Positions 1 through 6,659 of a stretch of DNA of 8,591 nucleotides are shown piece by piece. The stretch spans positions 1 through 8,591 of the forward strand of contig DUJZ01000117.1 in assembly GCA_013329565.1 (NCBI GenBank), given 5' to 3'. The first letter of the stretch is position 1, and each line of letters opens with the position of its first letter. The notes beneath the pieces were generated by a model. That model saw only the letters and a program-made list of their open reading frames with translations, had not been told where the DNA came from and made no database searches. Both the position numbers and the translations under genes were made by a program. This DNA is from Methanomassiliicoccales archaeon (GTDB lineage Archaea; Thermoplasmatota; Thermoplasmata; Methanomassiliicoccales; UBA472).

Positions 1-912
1 GGCCGCCGCTTCAGCGAAGTCGCCCCGGCCTTCGCCCGCCTAATCGACTTGCCGCTGACCGGCCTGGACGCCGCCGATCTCGCCGCTTCCTGCGACCTGG
101 TGGTCACCGCCCTGCCGCACGGCGTATCGTCGGCGGTCGTGCCGGATCTCCTGGAGCGGGGCTTGAAAGTTCTCGACCACAGCGGCGATTTCCGCTACCG
201 CGATGCGGCGGTCTACGAAAAGGCCTACAAATTGGTGCATCCGCGGCCGGACCTGCTTGCCGAAGCCGTTTACGGCCTGCCCGAGCTGTATCGCGCGGCG
301 ATCGCCAAGGCCCGGCTGGTCGCCAATCCCGGCTGCTACCCCACCTGCTCGGCGCTGGGGCTGGCTCCCCTGTTCGCCAATCATCTGGTGGCTGGCGGCG
401 TAATGATCGACGCCAAGAGCGGAACGTCCGGGGCGGGCGTCGAGCCGACCAGGTCCACTCATCACCCCAACTGCGGGGCGAGCGTCAACCCGTACAATGT
501 CGGCACTCACCGCCATACGCCAGAAATAATTCAAACGCTCACCAGGCTGCAGGGAGGGCTGGCCGAGGTGGTGTTCACTCCTCATCTCATACCCGTGGTG
601 CGCGGAATGCTGTGCACCATGTACCTCAAGCTCAACGACGACCTCACCAAACAGGAACTGCTTGGCATGTACACAGAGTTCTTCCGTAGGAAGCGCTTCG
701 TGCGCATGACAGAGGTGCCGTGGATGCAGGCCGTGATCGGCTCCAACCATTGCGAGGTGGGATTGGAAGTGGTTGGCGACCGCAACGTGGTGGTCATGAG
801 CGCGATCGACAACCTGGTAAAGGGAGGGGCCGGGCAGGCGGTGCAGAACTGCAACGCTATGTTCGGATGGCCTGAGGAAACGGGATTGGATTTCCCTGGA
901 TTGGGGGTTTGA
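1..912 (+). CDS. argC: N-acetyl-gamma-glutamyl-phosphate reductase (5'-truncated)
   Basis: NADPH-dependent enzyme that reduces N-acetylglutamyl 5-phosphate to N-acetylglutamate 5-semialdehyde, the third step of arginine biosynthesis, in the cytoplasm. The reading frame is open from base 1 and gives 303 residues before TGA. The family is usually about 340-350 residues, so roughly 40 N-terminal residues, including the glycine-rich nucleotide-binding loop, lie outside the window. Visible motifs are TALPHGVSS of the Rossmann part, the catalytic cysteine in NPGCYPT (fragment residue 112), KSGTSGAG, and HRHTPEI with the catalytic histidine (fragment residue 172). The C-terminal part (IDNLVKGGAGQAVQN) also matches the family. 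A TTG at 49 could be mistaken for a start, but the conserved domain begins before it. It is the first visible gene of a tightly packed operon with argJ 2 nt downstream. A LysY-like role in lysine synthesis is possible in archaea, but the argJ and argB neighbours favour arginine. Confidence 0.95.
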   Translation, partial: GRRFSEVAPAFARLIDLPLTGLDAADLAASCDLVVTALPHGVSSAVVPDLLERGLKVLDHSGDFRYRDAAVYEKAYKLVHPRPDLLAEAVYGLPELYRAAIAKARLVANPGCYPTCSALGLAPLFANHLVAGGVMIDAKSGTSGAGVEPTRSTHHPNCGASVNPYNVGTHRHTPEIIQTLTRLQGGLAEVVFTPHLIPVVRGMLCTMYLKLNDDLTKQELLGMYTEFFRRKRFVRMTEVPWMQAVIGSNHCEVGLEVVGDRNVVVMSAIDNLVKGGAGQAVQNCNAMFGWPEETGLDFPGLGV

Positions 913-914
913 AG

Positions 915-2141
915 ATGGAAGTTTTTGAGGGGGGCATAACCTCGCCGAAGGGATTCAAGGCGGCTGGGGTGCATTGCGGGATTAAGAAGGAGAAGCTCGA
1001 TCTGGCGGTCATCTACTCCGAGGTGCCGGCCAAGTGCGCCATAGCTTACACCCAGAACAGGGTGCGGGCCGCGCCGATCGAGGTCATGATGAATAAGGAC
1101 CCCAAGACGCTGCAGGCCCTGGTGATAAACAGCGGCAACGCCAACGCCATAACCGGGGTGCAGGGGATATACGATTCAAAGCAGATGGTCTTCCTCACCG
1201 CCCAGACGTTGGGGATTAGCGACACGCTCGTAGGCGTGGCCTCCACTGGGGTGATATCCCGTTTCCTGCCCATGGAGAAGATCTCCGTGGGCATTCACAA
1301 GGCCGTTCAAGGTCTGGGAAAAGGTCCCGAGTCCGACGACATGGCCGCCCGGGCAATAATGACCACCGACACCGTGAAGAAGGAGGCCGCCTGCAGGGTC
1401 ACCCTCAAGGACGGGACCGTGGCGACCATCGCAGGCATCACCAAGGGCAGCGGGATGATCTCCCCGGCCATGAAGGTGCTGCACGCCACTACGCTTACGT
1501 TCATGGTCACCGACGCCCACCTCGCCAAGAACTTCAACCGCCGCTGGCAGGACATGATGGACGTCAGCTTCAACGTGATAAGCGTGGACGGGGACCAGAG
1601 CACCAACGACATATCCATGCTACTGGCCAACGGCATGGCCGGTGGCAAGCCGGCCGACGACGATCCCGCTTTCTGGGAAGGCGTGAGGTACGTCGCTCAG
1701 CAGCTGGCCAAGAAGATCGTCATCGACGGCGAGGGGGCGACCAAGCTCATCGAGGTCATGGTGCACGGCGCCAAGAATCCCGTTCAAGCTCGTTCGGCCG
1801 CCCGGGCCATAATCGCCTCGTCGCTCGTGAAGACCGCCATATTCGGGGCCGACCCCAACTTCGGACGCATCCTGGCCGCTCTAGGAAACTCGGACGCGGA
1901 GTTCAATCTGGAGAAGGTCAAGCTGGTGCTGCGCTCCAACGGCGATTCCGTCGTTCTGTTCGAGGACGGGGCCCCGATGATGATCGCCGGCAGTGAAGTG
2001 GAGGCTGTCGCCAAGCGGGTGCTCTCGCACAAGAAGATAGTCATCGACCTGGACCTGAACAACGGCTACTCGTCCGGGGAGGCCTGGGGCTGCGACCTCA
2101 GTTATGATTACGTAAAGATCAACGCTATGTACACTACGTGA
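915..2141 (+). CDS. argJ: Glutamate N-acetyltransferase / ornithine acetyltransferase
   Basis: Transfers the acetyl group from N-acetylornithine to glutamate, which makes arginine synthesis cyclic. Some family members also use acetyl-CoA. The ATG at 915 gives 408 residues, the normal length. The alternative TTG at 909 adds only two residues and overlaps the argC stop. The start reads GGITSPKGFKAAGV and the end AWGCDLSYDYVKINA, both strongly typical. The precursor self-cleaves into alpha and beta chains before a threonine nucleophile. Here the site reads KGSGMISPAMKVLHATTLTF, so the likely nucleophile is Thr192 (codon 1488-1490). Compared with the usual KGxGMIxPNMATML, four extra residues (KVLH) sit between the PxM and the Ala-Thr pair (see findings). 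The oxyanion-hole region near VASTGVI is present. argB starts 4 nt after the stop, so translation is probably coupled. Whether the enzyme is mono- or bifunctional cannot be told from sequence alone. Confidence 0.95.
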   Translation: MEVFEGGITSPKGFKAAGVHCGIKKEKLDLAVIYSEVPAKCAIAYTQNRVRAAPIEVMMNKDPKTLQALVINSGNANAITGVQGIYDSKQMVFLTAQTLGISDTLVGVASTGVISRFLPMEKISVGIHKAVQGLGKGPESDDMAARAIMTTDTVKKEAACRVTLKDGTVATIAGITKGSGMISPAMKVLHATTLTFMVTDAHLAKNFNRRWQDMMDVSFNVISVDGDQSTNDISMLLANGMAGGKPADDDPAFWEGVRYVAQQLAKKIVIDGEGATKLIEVMVHGAKNPVQARSAARAIIASSLVKTAIFGADPNFGRILAALGNSDAEFNLEKVKLVLRSNGDSVVLFEDGAPMMIAGSEVEAVAKRVLSHKKIVIDLDLNNGYSSGEAWGCDLSYDYVKINAMYTT

Positions 2142-2145
2142 TCAG
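2138..2145 (+). promoter_or_regulatory. Ribosome-binding site of argB
   Basis: GTGATC followed by AG and the ATG of argB. It is complementary to the GAUCAC part of the archaeal 16S 3' tail and sits at exactly the same distance from the ATG as the GTTATC part of the argD site. It overlaps the argJ stop codon. The GGAGG core is missing here (CTAC instead), so the site is weaker than that of argD. Confidence 0.45.
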
Positions 2146-2994
2146 ATGAGCCAATCTTCCATCGATAATCAAGGAGACCGCAAGGTGATCATCAAGTTCG
2201 GAGGTTCCTCGATCGGCGGGATGGATCAGATCGATAAGTTCTCGGAGCAGATAGCTGAGATGAAGCGGAGGGGCCTGGCCCCGGTGATCCTGCACGGAGG
2301 TGGACCGGAGATCACTGAGGAGATGAACCACATGGGACTGCCGGTGAAGAAGGTAGGAGGGCTTCGCATCACTGACGATACAACACTAGCGATCGCGAAA
2401 TCCGTACTCTCCCGTATCAACGACCGGGTGGTGGTCTCCCTGCGCAAGTCCGGGCTCAAAGCCATCGGGCTTGCGGGGAGCGAGGCCAATATGTTGATGG
2501 CAAAGAAGAAGGATCCTGTGATCGTGAATGGTCCCAATGGTCCCGAAAAGGTGGACCTGGGCCATGTCGGAGAGGTGGCGGACGTCGATCCCCGTGCCGT
2601 TCAACTGCTTTGCGCTGAAGGGTTCCTTCCGGTGATCTATTCGATCTGCGCCGATCATAACGGTCGTTTGATGAACGTAAACGCCGACACCGCCGCAGCT
2701 GCTTTGGCTGCCGGGATCGGAGCCAGTGATATTATTCTAGTGACCGAGGTTCCCGGAGTGTTGCGCAGCTTCGAGGACATCACCTCGACCATACCATCGA
2801 TAAGGTCGCAGGAACTGGAGGAACTGGCATCATCAGGCATATTGAAGGATGGGATGATCCCCAAGGTGGAAGCGTGCTTCATAGCGCTCCGCGGAGGGGT
2901 CAGGAACGCTCACATCATATGCGGGACCACGCCCAATTCCCTAGTGGACCAGTTGTTCAGCGAAAAGAACCTGGGTACCAAGTTGACATTATGA
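2146..2994 (+). CDS. argB: Acetylglutamate kinase
   Basis: Phosphorylates N-acetylglutamate with ATP, the second step of arginine synthesis and in many organisms the feedback-controlled one. The 282 residues form one amino-acid kinase domain. Visible are the phosphate-binding KFGGSS (Lys17), LHGGGPEI (residues 49-56) for ATP and substrate, GGLRITDD, the substrate-binding VNADTAAAA (Asn179), LVTEVPGVL, and GMIPKVEAC with the conserved lysine (Lys240). Near the C-terminus the usual IIDGR is IICGT, a small departure. The ATG at 2146 has a partial ribosome site. A GTG at 2185 in the same frame, 8 nt after AAGGAG, would give a 269-residue protein starting just before IIKFGG, so the first 13 residues are uncertain. 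I see no N-terminal helix of the kind tied to arginine inhibition in hexameric enzymes. An acetylaminoadipate kinase (LysZ) role is possible but less likely beside argJ. Confidence 0.93.
   Translation: MSQSSIDNQGDRKVIIKFGGSSIGGMDQIDKFSEQIAEMKRRGLAPVILHGGGPEITEEMNHMGLPVKKVGGLRITDDTTLAIAKSVLSRINDRVVVSLRKSGLKAIGLAGSEANMLMAKKKDPVIVNGPNGPEKVDLGHVGEVADVDPRAVQLLCAEGFLPVIYSICADHNGRLMNVNADTAAAALAAGIGASDIILVTEVPGVLRSFEDITSTIPSIRSQELEELASSGILKDGMIPKVEACFIALRGGVRNAHIICGTTPNSLVDQLFSEKNLGTKLTL
2171..2187 (+). promoter_or_regulatory. Possible internal start signal of argB (AAGGAG plus GTG)
   Basis: AAGGAG at 2171-2176 lies 8 nt before an in-frame GTG at 2185. The protein from this start would begin directly at the first conserved strand (IIKFGGSS). 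It competes with the ATG at 2146. Which one is used cannot be decided here. Confidence 0.3.
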
Positions 2995-3001
2995 GGTTAT
3001 C
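2993..3001 (+). promoter_or_regulatory. Ribosome-binding site of argD
   Basis: GAGGTTATC matches the ideal archaeal GAGGTGATC with one mismatch. GAGG ends 7 nt before the ATG at 3004. It overlaps the argB stop codon (2992-2994) and fixes the argD start. Confidence 0.6.
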
Positions 3002-3003
3002 AG

Positions 3004-4179
3004 ATGGACAGCAAACAGGTTGCGGAACTGAGCTCTTACTATCTATTCCAGAACTACGGACGGGAGACGATCTGCTTCTCCCACGGCAAGGGAGAATATC
3101 TTTGGGATCTGGAAGGGAACCGGTACACGGACTACGTGGCCGGTATAGCCGTCAACTGCCTGGGGCACGCCCATCCCGAGCTGGTCAAGGCCATATCGGA
3201 ACAGGCCTCCCGGCTCATCCACGTGTCCAATCTCTACCAGATAAAGGAGCAGGCGGACCTCGGGGAGGCCATGGCCTCCATAGCCCCTGCGCCGTTGGGA
3301 CGATCCCTGTTCTGCAACAGCGGGGCGGAGGCGAACGAGGCGGCGCTCAAGCTGGCGGTGAAGCACACCGGCCGCGAGAAGGTGGTCGCCTGCCGCAACT
3401 CCTTCCACGGAAGGACGTCCGCCACGCTATCCGTCACCGGCCAGGAGAAGTACCAGAAAGGTTTCGAACCGCTATTATCAAAGAACGTGGAGTTCGTCGG
3501 TTACAATTCGGTCGAGGAGCTGAAGTCCAAGGTTAACGGAAGCACCGCCGCGGTCATACTGGAGCCGGTCCAGGGCGAGGGCGGGGTTCTGCCTGCCAGC
3601 CATGAATACTTCCGTACCGTACGGGACCTATGCACGGACGCCGGGGCGCTGATGATAGTGGACGAGGTGCAGACCGGGATGGGACGCACGGGAAAGTGGT
3701 TCGGCTTCCAACATTACGGGGTGGTCCCGGACATAATATCGCTGGCAAAAGCGCTGGGCGGCGGCGTACCCATAGGCGCTATCATGACCTCGCCTGATAT
3801 CGCGAAGACGTTCACCCCCGGTACGCACGGCACCACTTTCGGCGGAAATCCGTTGGCGTGCGCGGCCGCTAACGCCGTGATCCGCACCATGAAGAAGGAT
3901 AAACTGGTGGAGAGGGCGGCCAAGCTCGGCGAGCTCTGGAGGTCCGAGCTTAGGAACATGGCATCCGGGCATCCCGAGGTGGCGGACGTTCGCGGCCTCG
4001 GTCTCATGATCGGAGTGGAGATGGGAGATCTGGCCAAGGAGTTCCAGAAGTTCGCCCTCGGCAAACGTCTCCTGGTCAACATCAGCGCCGGCAAGGTCTT
4101 GCGGTTGGTGCCTCCGCTCATCATCTCCGATGCGTCCGTAAACGATCTGAACTCCGCCCTGCGGGAATTCCTGAAATGA
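3004..4179 (+). CDS. argD: Acetylornithine aminotransferase
   Basis: PLP enzyme that moves an amino group from glutamate to N-acetylglutamate semialdehyde, giving N-acetylornithine. The 391 residues are the usual length of the class III (fold type I) ArgD family. Seen in order are VAGIAVNCLGHAHPELVKAI near the N-terminus, the cofactor-binding NSGAEANEAALK, FHGRT with Arg137 expected to hold the substrate carboxylate, EPVQGEGGV, VDEVQTGMGRTG with Asp220 against the pyridine nitrogen, the PLP lysine in LAKALGGGVP (Lys249), and GTTFGGNPLAC at 277 onwards for the phosphate. The start is set by a good ribosome site. It is the last gene of the arg cluster; an AT-rich gap of 48 nt follows. ArgD-type enzymes often also act on succinyl-diaminopimelate or LysW-linked substrates, so a second role in lysine synthesis cannot be excluded. 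Confidence 0.93.
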   Translation: MDSKQVAELSSYYLFQNYGRETICFSHGKGEYLWDLEGNRYTDYVAGIAVNCLGHAHPELVKAISEQASRLIHVSNLYQIKEQADLGEAMASIAPAPLGRSLFCNSGAEANEAALKLAVKHTGREKVVACRNSFHGRTSATLSVTGQEKYQKGFEPLLSKNVEFVGYNSVEELKSKVNGSTAAVILEPVQGEGGVLPASHEYFRTVRDLCTDAGALMIVDEVQTGMGRTGKWFGFQHYGVVPDIISLAKALGGGVPIGAIMTSPDIAKTFTPGTHGTTFGGNPLACAAANAVIRTMKKDKLVERAAKLGELWRSELRNMASGHPEVADVRGLGLMIGVEMGDLAKEFQKFALGKRLLVNISAGKVLRLVPPLIISDASVNDLNSALREFLK

Positions 4180-4183
4180 AGTG

Positions 4184-4208
4184 TCTGAAAATAAACAATA
4201 AATAATCC
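4184..4208 (+). promoter_or_regulatory. AT-rich TATA-like promoter region before the ACT gene
   Basis: A run of almost only A and T (GAAAATAAACAATAAATAAT) in otherwise GC-rich sequence, between the argD stop and the next ATG. A TATA box around 4195-4203 would place the transcription start near 4221-4228, giving a leaderless or nearly leaderless message. No T-rich terminator with a stem is seen, so read-through from argD is also possible. The match to the TTTATATA consensus is poor. Confidence 0.35.
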
Positions 4209-4227
4209 TCTCGGAGTATCGGGAGCG

Positions 4228-4914
4228 ATGAAGGAAGCCCCTAAGAAGGAGAGCGTGGCCGAGCGGACCCGGGCATACATAGACGCGCATCCCTCGGTAA
4301 AGGACTGCATGGCCAAGGACCTGGTCAACTATTCCTCACTGGCCAGGCTGATCATGAAGGACCTGGGCATCAAGAACGAGGAGGCGGTGATGATCGCCTG
4401 CCGCCGCTACGCCCAGAAGCTCTCCAAACAAGATCACGAGGGGGATATTTTAGCGATCCTCGCCGACAGCCGTCTGGAGGTGAAGACGAAGATATGCATC
4501 GTCACCGCCAGCAACGATTGGACGGTGCTGCAGCGTTTGGAACGCCTTTTCACGAAGCTCATCAACCAGAAGGCCCTCATGCAGGTGATCCAGGGCGCTC
4601 AGGCCATCACCATCATCGCCGACGAGAAACTGCGGAACGAGGTGGTGAACGACGTCGGCGAGACGAACGTGCTAAAGGTGCGCGAGGACCTGGTCGAGAT
4701 CACCGTAAAAAGTCCTCAGAAGATCGGGGAGACCAGCGGCGTGTTCTCGTATCTCGCATCGAACCTCTCGGAGCAGGGGGTGAACATGGTGGAGACCGTT
4801 TCGTGCTATACGGACACCATATTCATCGTGCACGAGAAGGACATGATCCAGGCGTATTCCCTGCTGTCGAACCTGCTGGAAAATGCCGAGAAAGCTACGG
4901 AAGCGGCGCATTAA
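4228..4914 (+). CDS. Predicted amino-acid metabolism regulator with ACT domains
   Basis: Cytoplasmic protein of 228 residues resembling the archaeal group called predicted regulators of amino acid metabolism with an ACT domain (COG2150-like, from memory). Residues 10-65 are helical and include HPSVKDCMAKDLVNYSSLAR and EEAVMIACRRYAQKL, which I read as a winged-helix-like DNA-binding region. Residues 84-134 (VKTKICIVTA then ITIIADEK) and 154-218 (DLVEITVKSP, GVFSYLASNLSEQGVNMVE, TIFIVHEKDM) have the beta-alpha-beta-beta pattern of ACT domains. The second is clearly like the ligand-binding ACT of aspartokinases. No catalytic domain is present, so a sensor or regulator role is inferred. GGGAG lies only 2 nt before the ATG and GGAG 11 nt before it. 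The gene sits between argD and a second aminotransferase, which suggests arginine, lysine or a related amino acid as effector. Neither ligand nor target is shown by sequence. Confidence 0.7.
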   Translation: MKEAPKKESVAERTRAYIDAHPSVKDCMAKDLVNYSSLARLIMKDLGIKNEEAVMIACRRYAQKLSKQDHEGDILAILADSRLEVKTKICIVTASNDWTVLQRLERLFTKLINQKALMQVIQGAQAITIIADEKLRNEVVNDVGETNVLKVREDLVEITVKSPQKIGETSGVFSYLASNLSEQGVNMVETVSCYTDTIFIVHEKDMIQAYSLLSNLLENAEKATEAAH

Positions 4915-4924
4915 CGCCACAAAG

Positions 4925-4934
4925 CCATTTATGC
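4925..4934 (+). promoter_or_regulatory. Possible TATA box for the second aminotransferase
   Basis: CCATTTATGC in the 42 nt between the ACT gene stop and the ATG at 4957. Its centre is about 27 nt before that ATG, the spacing expected if transcription starts at the ATG and the message is leaderless. The upstream GTG at 4936 would then lie before the transcript. No good ribosome site precedes either start. Confidence 0.35.
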
Positions 4935-4956
4935 GGTGAAGCCCTATCAATGGTCG

Positions 4957-6309
4957 ATGAAAGATGAATCTGAAGGCAAGGTGCCCCTGGTCCGGACGGA
5001 CATTCCAGGCCCGACGGGAAGGAGCATTGTCGAATTGGACGACAGGTATCTGGCCACGGTGACCAAGTCGGCGCCGCTGGTCGTGGACCGCGCCCTTGGC
5101 GAGAAGGTCTGGGACGTTGACGGCAACCTGTTCCTGGACTTCTCCAGCGGAGTTGCCGTCCTCAACATCGGTCATTGCCATCCCTCGGTGGTCAAGGCGG
5201 TGCAGGAGCAGGCGGCCAAGGTCATGCACTTCGCCGGCACCGATTACTATTACGACGTCCAGTCCCTTCTGGTCGAACGACTGGCCAAGATCGCCCCCGG
5301 ACGAGGCGAGAAGAAGGTGTTCCTGAGCAACAGCGGGACGGAGAGCATCGAGGCGGCGATGAAGCTGGCCAGATGGTCCACCGGGCGCAAGCAGTTCATA
5401 GCGTTCTTCGGCGCCTTCCACGGAAGGACGATGGGCGCCCTTTCCCTGAACTGCAGCAAGCGTGTGCACCGCGCCAGGTACTTCCCGACGGTTGCGGGCG
5501 TAACGCACATCCCGTACGCCAACTGCTACCGCTGCCCGTACCATCAGGAATACCCTTCCTGCGGATTGTGGTGCGCCAAGATATTGGACGAGGTGTACAT
5601 GGACGCCCTGCTCCCGCCGGACGAGGTGGCCGCGCTTTTCCTGGAGCCGATACAGGGCGAAGGCGGTTACATCGTTCCCCCGAAGGAGTTCCTGCCCGAG
5701 ATATCCCGAATATGCAGGTCGTACGGCATTCTGACGGTCGACGACGAGGTGCAGGCGGGAATGGGCCGTACCGGAAGGATGTGGGCCGCGGAGCATTTCG
5801 GCCTGGATCCGGACATCACCTGCATGGCCAAATCGCTCGGGTCGGGAATGCCCATCGCCGCCACGGTGTTCCGTAAGGAGCTGGACTGGGGTGTTCCCGG
5901 AGCACATTCCAACACCTTCGGCGGCAACTGCGTGGCCTGCGCCAGTTCGCTGGCGACGTTGGACGTGATCGACCGAGAGAAGGTGGTGGAGCAGGCGGAA
6001 CGCAAGGGCGTCATCATGCAGAAGCGCCTGGAGGAGATCAAGGACCGCTTCGAGAACGTCGGCGACGTGCGCGGCCTGGGCATGATGCGGGCGTTGGAGT
6101 TCGTGGAAGACCGCAAGACCAAGGTCCCGGCCATTAAAATGAGGAACGACGTCGTTTCAGCACTTCTGAGGAAAGGCGTCATCGCCCTGGGCTGTGGTAA
6201 GTCCAGCATACGGTTGATACCTCCGCTCACCATAGGCGAGAAGAACCTGGACACCGGGATGCGCCTGCTCGAGGAGAGCATAGGCGCGGTGGTGAGGGAC
6301 AGGAAATGA
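4957..6309 (+). CDS. Class III PLP aminotransferase (4-aminobutyrate / omega-amino acid type)
   Basis: Fold type I PLP aminotransferase, 450 residues from the ATG at 4957. A GTG at 4936 would add seven residues and is the other candidate start. Longer than ArgD, it resembles archaeal and bacterial 4-aminobutyrate/acetylornithine-like enzymes with an N-terminal PGPTGRS segment. Motifs are DFSSGVAVLNIGHCHPSVVKA, NSGTESIEAAMK, FHGRTMGALS, EPIQGEGGY, VDDEVQAGMGRTG (Asp263), the PLP lysine in MAKSLGSGMP (Lys292) and NTFGGNCVAC. An insert with four cysteines (C190, C193, C202, C206; spacing C-x2-C-x8-C-x3-C) lies between the two halves of the large domain. Such a CxxC-plus-CxxxC insert occurs in a subset of this family. 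The substrate is not predictable; 4-aminobutyrate, other omega-amino acids, or an amino acid racemase activity as reported for some archaeal relatives, are options. The stop overlaps the cupin start (ATGA), so the two are probably co-translated. Confidence 0.85.
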   Translation: MKDESEGKVPLVRTDIPGPTGRSIVELDDRYLATVTKSAPLVVDRALGEKVWDVDGNLFLDFSSGVAVLNIGHCHPSVVKAVQEQAAKVMHFAGTDYYYDVQSLLVERLAKIAPGRGEKKVFLSNSGTESIEAAMKLARWSTGRKQFIAFFGAFHGRTMGALSLNCSKRVHRARYFPTVAGVTHIPYANCYRCPYHQEYPSCGLWCAKILDEVYMDALLPPDEVAALFLEPIQGEGGYIVPPKEFLPEISRICRSYGILTVDDEVQAGMGRTGRMWAAEHFGLDPDITCMAKSLGSGMPIAATVFRKELDWGVPGAHSNTFGGNCVACASSLATLDVIDREKVVEQAERKGVIMQKRLEEIKDRFENVGDVRGLGMMRALEFVEDRKTKVPAIKMRNDVVSALLRKGVIALGCGKSSIRLIPPLTIGEKNLDTGMRLLEESIGAVVRDRK

Positions 6310-6659
6310 AGCATCTGCCCAGGACCAACTACAAGGAGGTCTCCGGGGACGGTTACCTTAAGAGGATCGTCCTGGAGGCGAAGGATATCGGCCTGAAGAA
6401 CACCCTGCTGCAGGAGGTGCAGTTCACCGCCGGGGAGAAGGTGGCCTTCCACTTCCACCAGGTCACCCGCGAGATATTCTATTGCCTGATAGGTCCGGCT
6501 CCGTTCGTGATCAATGGCCAGCAGGTGATGATGAACGAGGGCGACTGCCTCATATGCGAGCCGGGAGACGTCCACGGGAACCCGGTCATCGGCAGCGACT
6601 TCCGCATACTCGTGCTCAAAGTAGGGTTCAAGGAGCATGACACGGTCTGGTTGGACTGA
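6306..6659 (+). CDS. Small cupin-domain protein
   Basis: A single cupin beta-barrel of 117 residues, about the minimum size for the fold. Cupin motif 1 is HFHQVTREIFYCLIG, with likely metal ligands His49, His51 and Glu56. Motif 2 is GDCLICEPGDVHGNPV, with the fourth ligand His90. All four ligands are kept, so it probably binds a metal (Fe, Mn, Zn or Ni). No signal peptide or membrane segment is seen. The start ATG overlaps the stop of the upstream aminotransferase as ATGA, which fixes the start and suggests that both act on one pathway. Single-domain cupins include isomerases, dioxygenases and plain ligand-binding proteins, so no reaction can be named. The TGA lies directly against the stop of the opposite-strand kinase. 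Confidence 0.8.
   Translation: MKHLPRTNYKEVSGDGYLKRIVLEAKDIGLKNTLLQEVQFTAGEKVAFHFHQVTREIFYCLIGPAPFVINGQQVMMNEGDCLICEPGDVHGNPVIGSDFRILVLKVGFKEHDTVWLD

Noticed and set aside
49..51. TTG as the start of argC
   Set aside because: The frame is open to base 1 and the family needs an N-terminal nucleotide-binding part, so this is an internal codon of a truncated gene.
2874..3536. Open frame of 220 residues on the plus strand across argB and argD
   Set aside because: It overlaps two certain genes in another frame and has low-complexity Arg/Gly-rich sequence.
4672..5907. Long open frame of 411 residues on the minus strand
   Set aside because: It lies opposite the ACT gene and the second aminotransferase, both with clear family motifs. 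Its translation is rich in His, Arg and Gly and has no recognisable domain, as expected for a GC-rich shadow frame.
5667..6638. Open frame of 323 residues on the minus strand opposite the aminotransferase and cupin
   Set aside because: Both plus-strand genes have full sets of family motifs. The antisense translation shows Ser/Arg/Pro-rich composition without domains.
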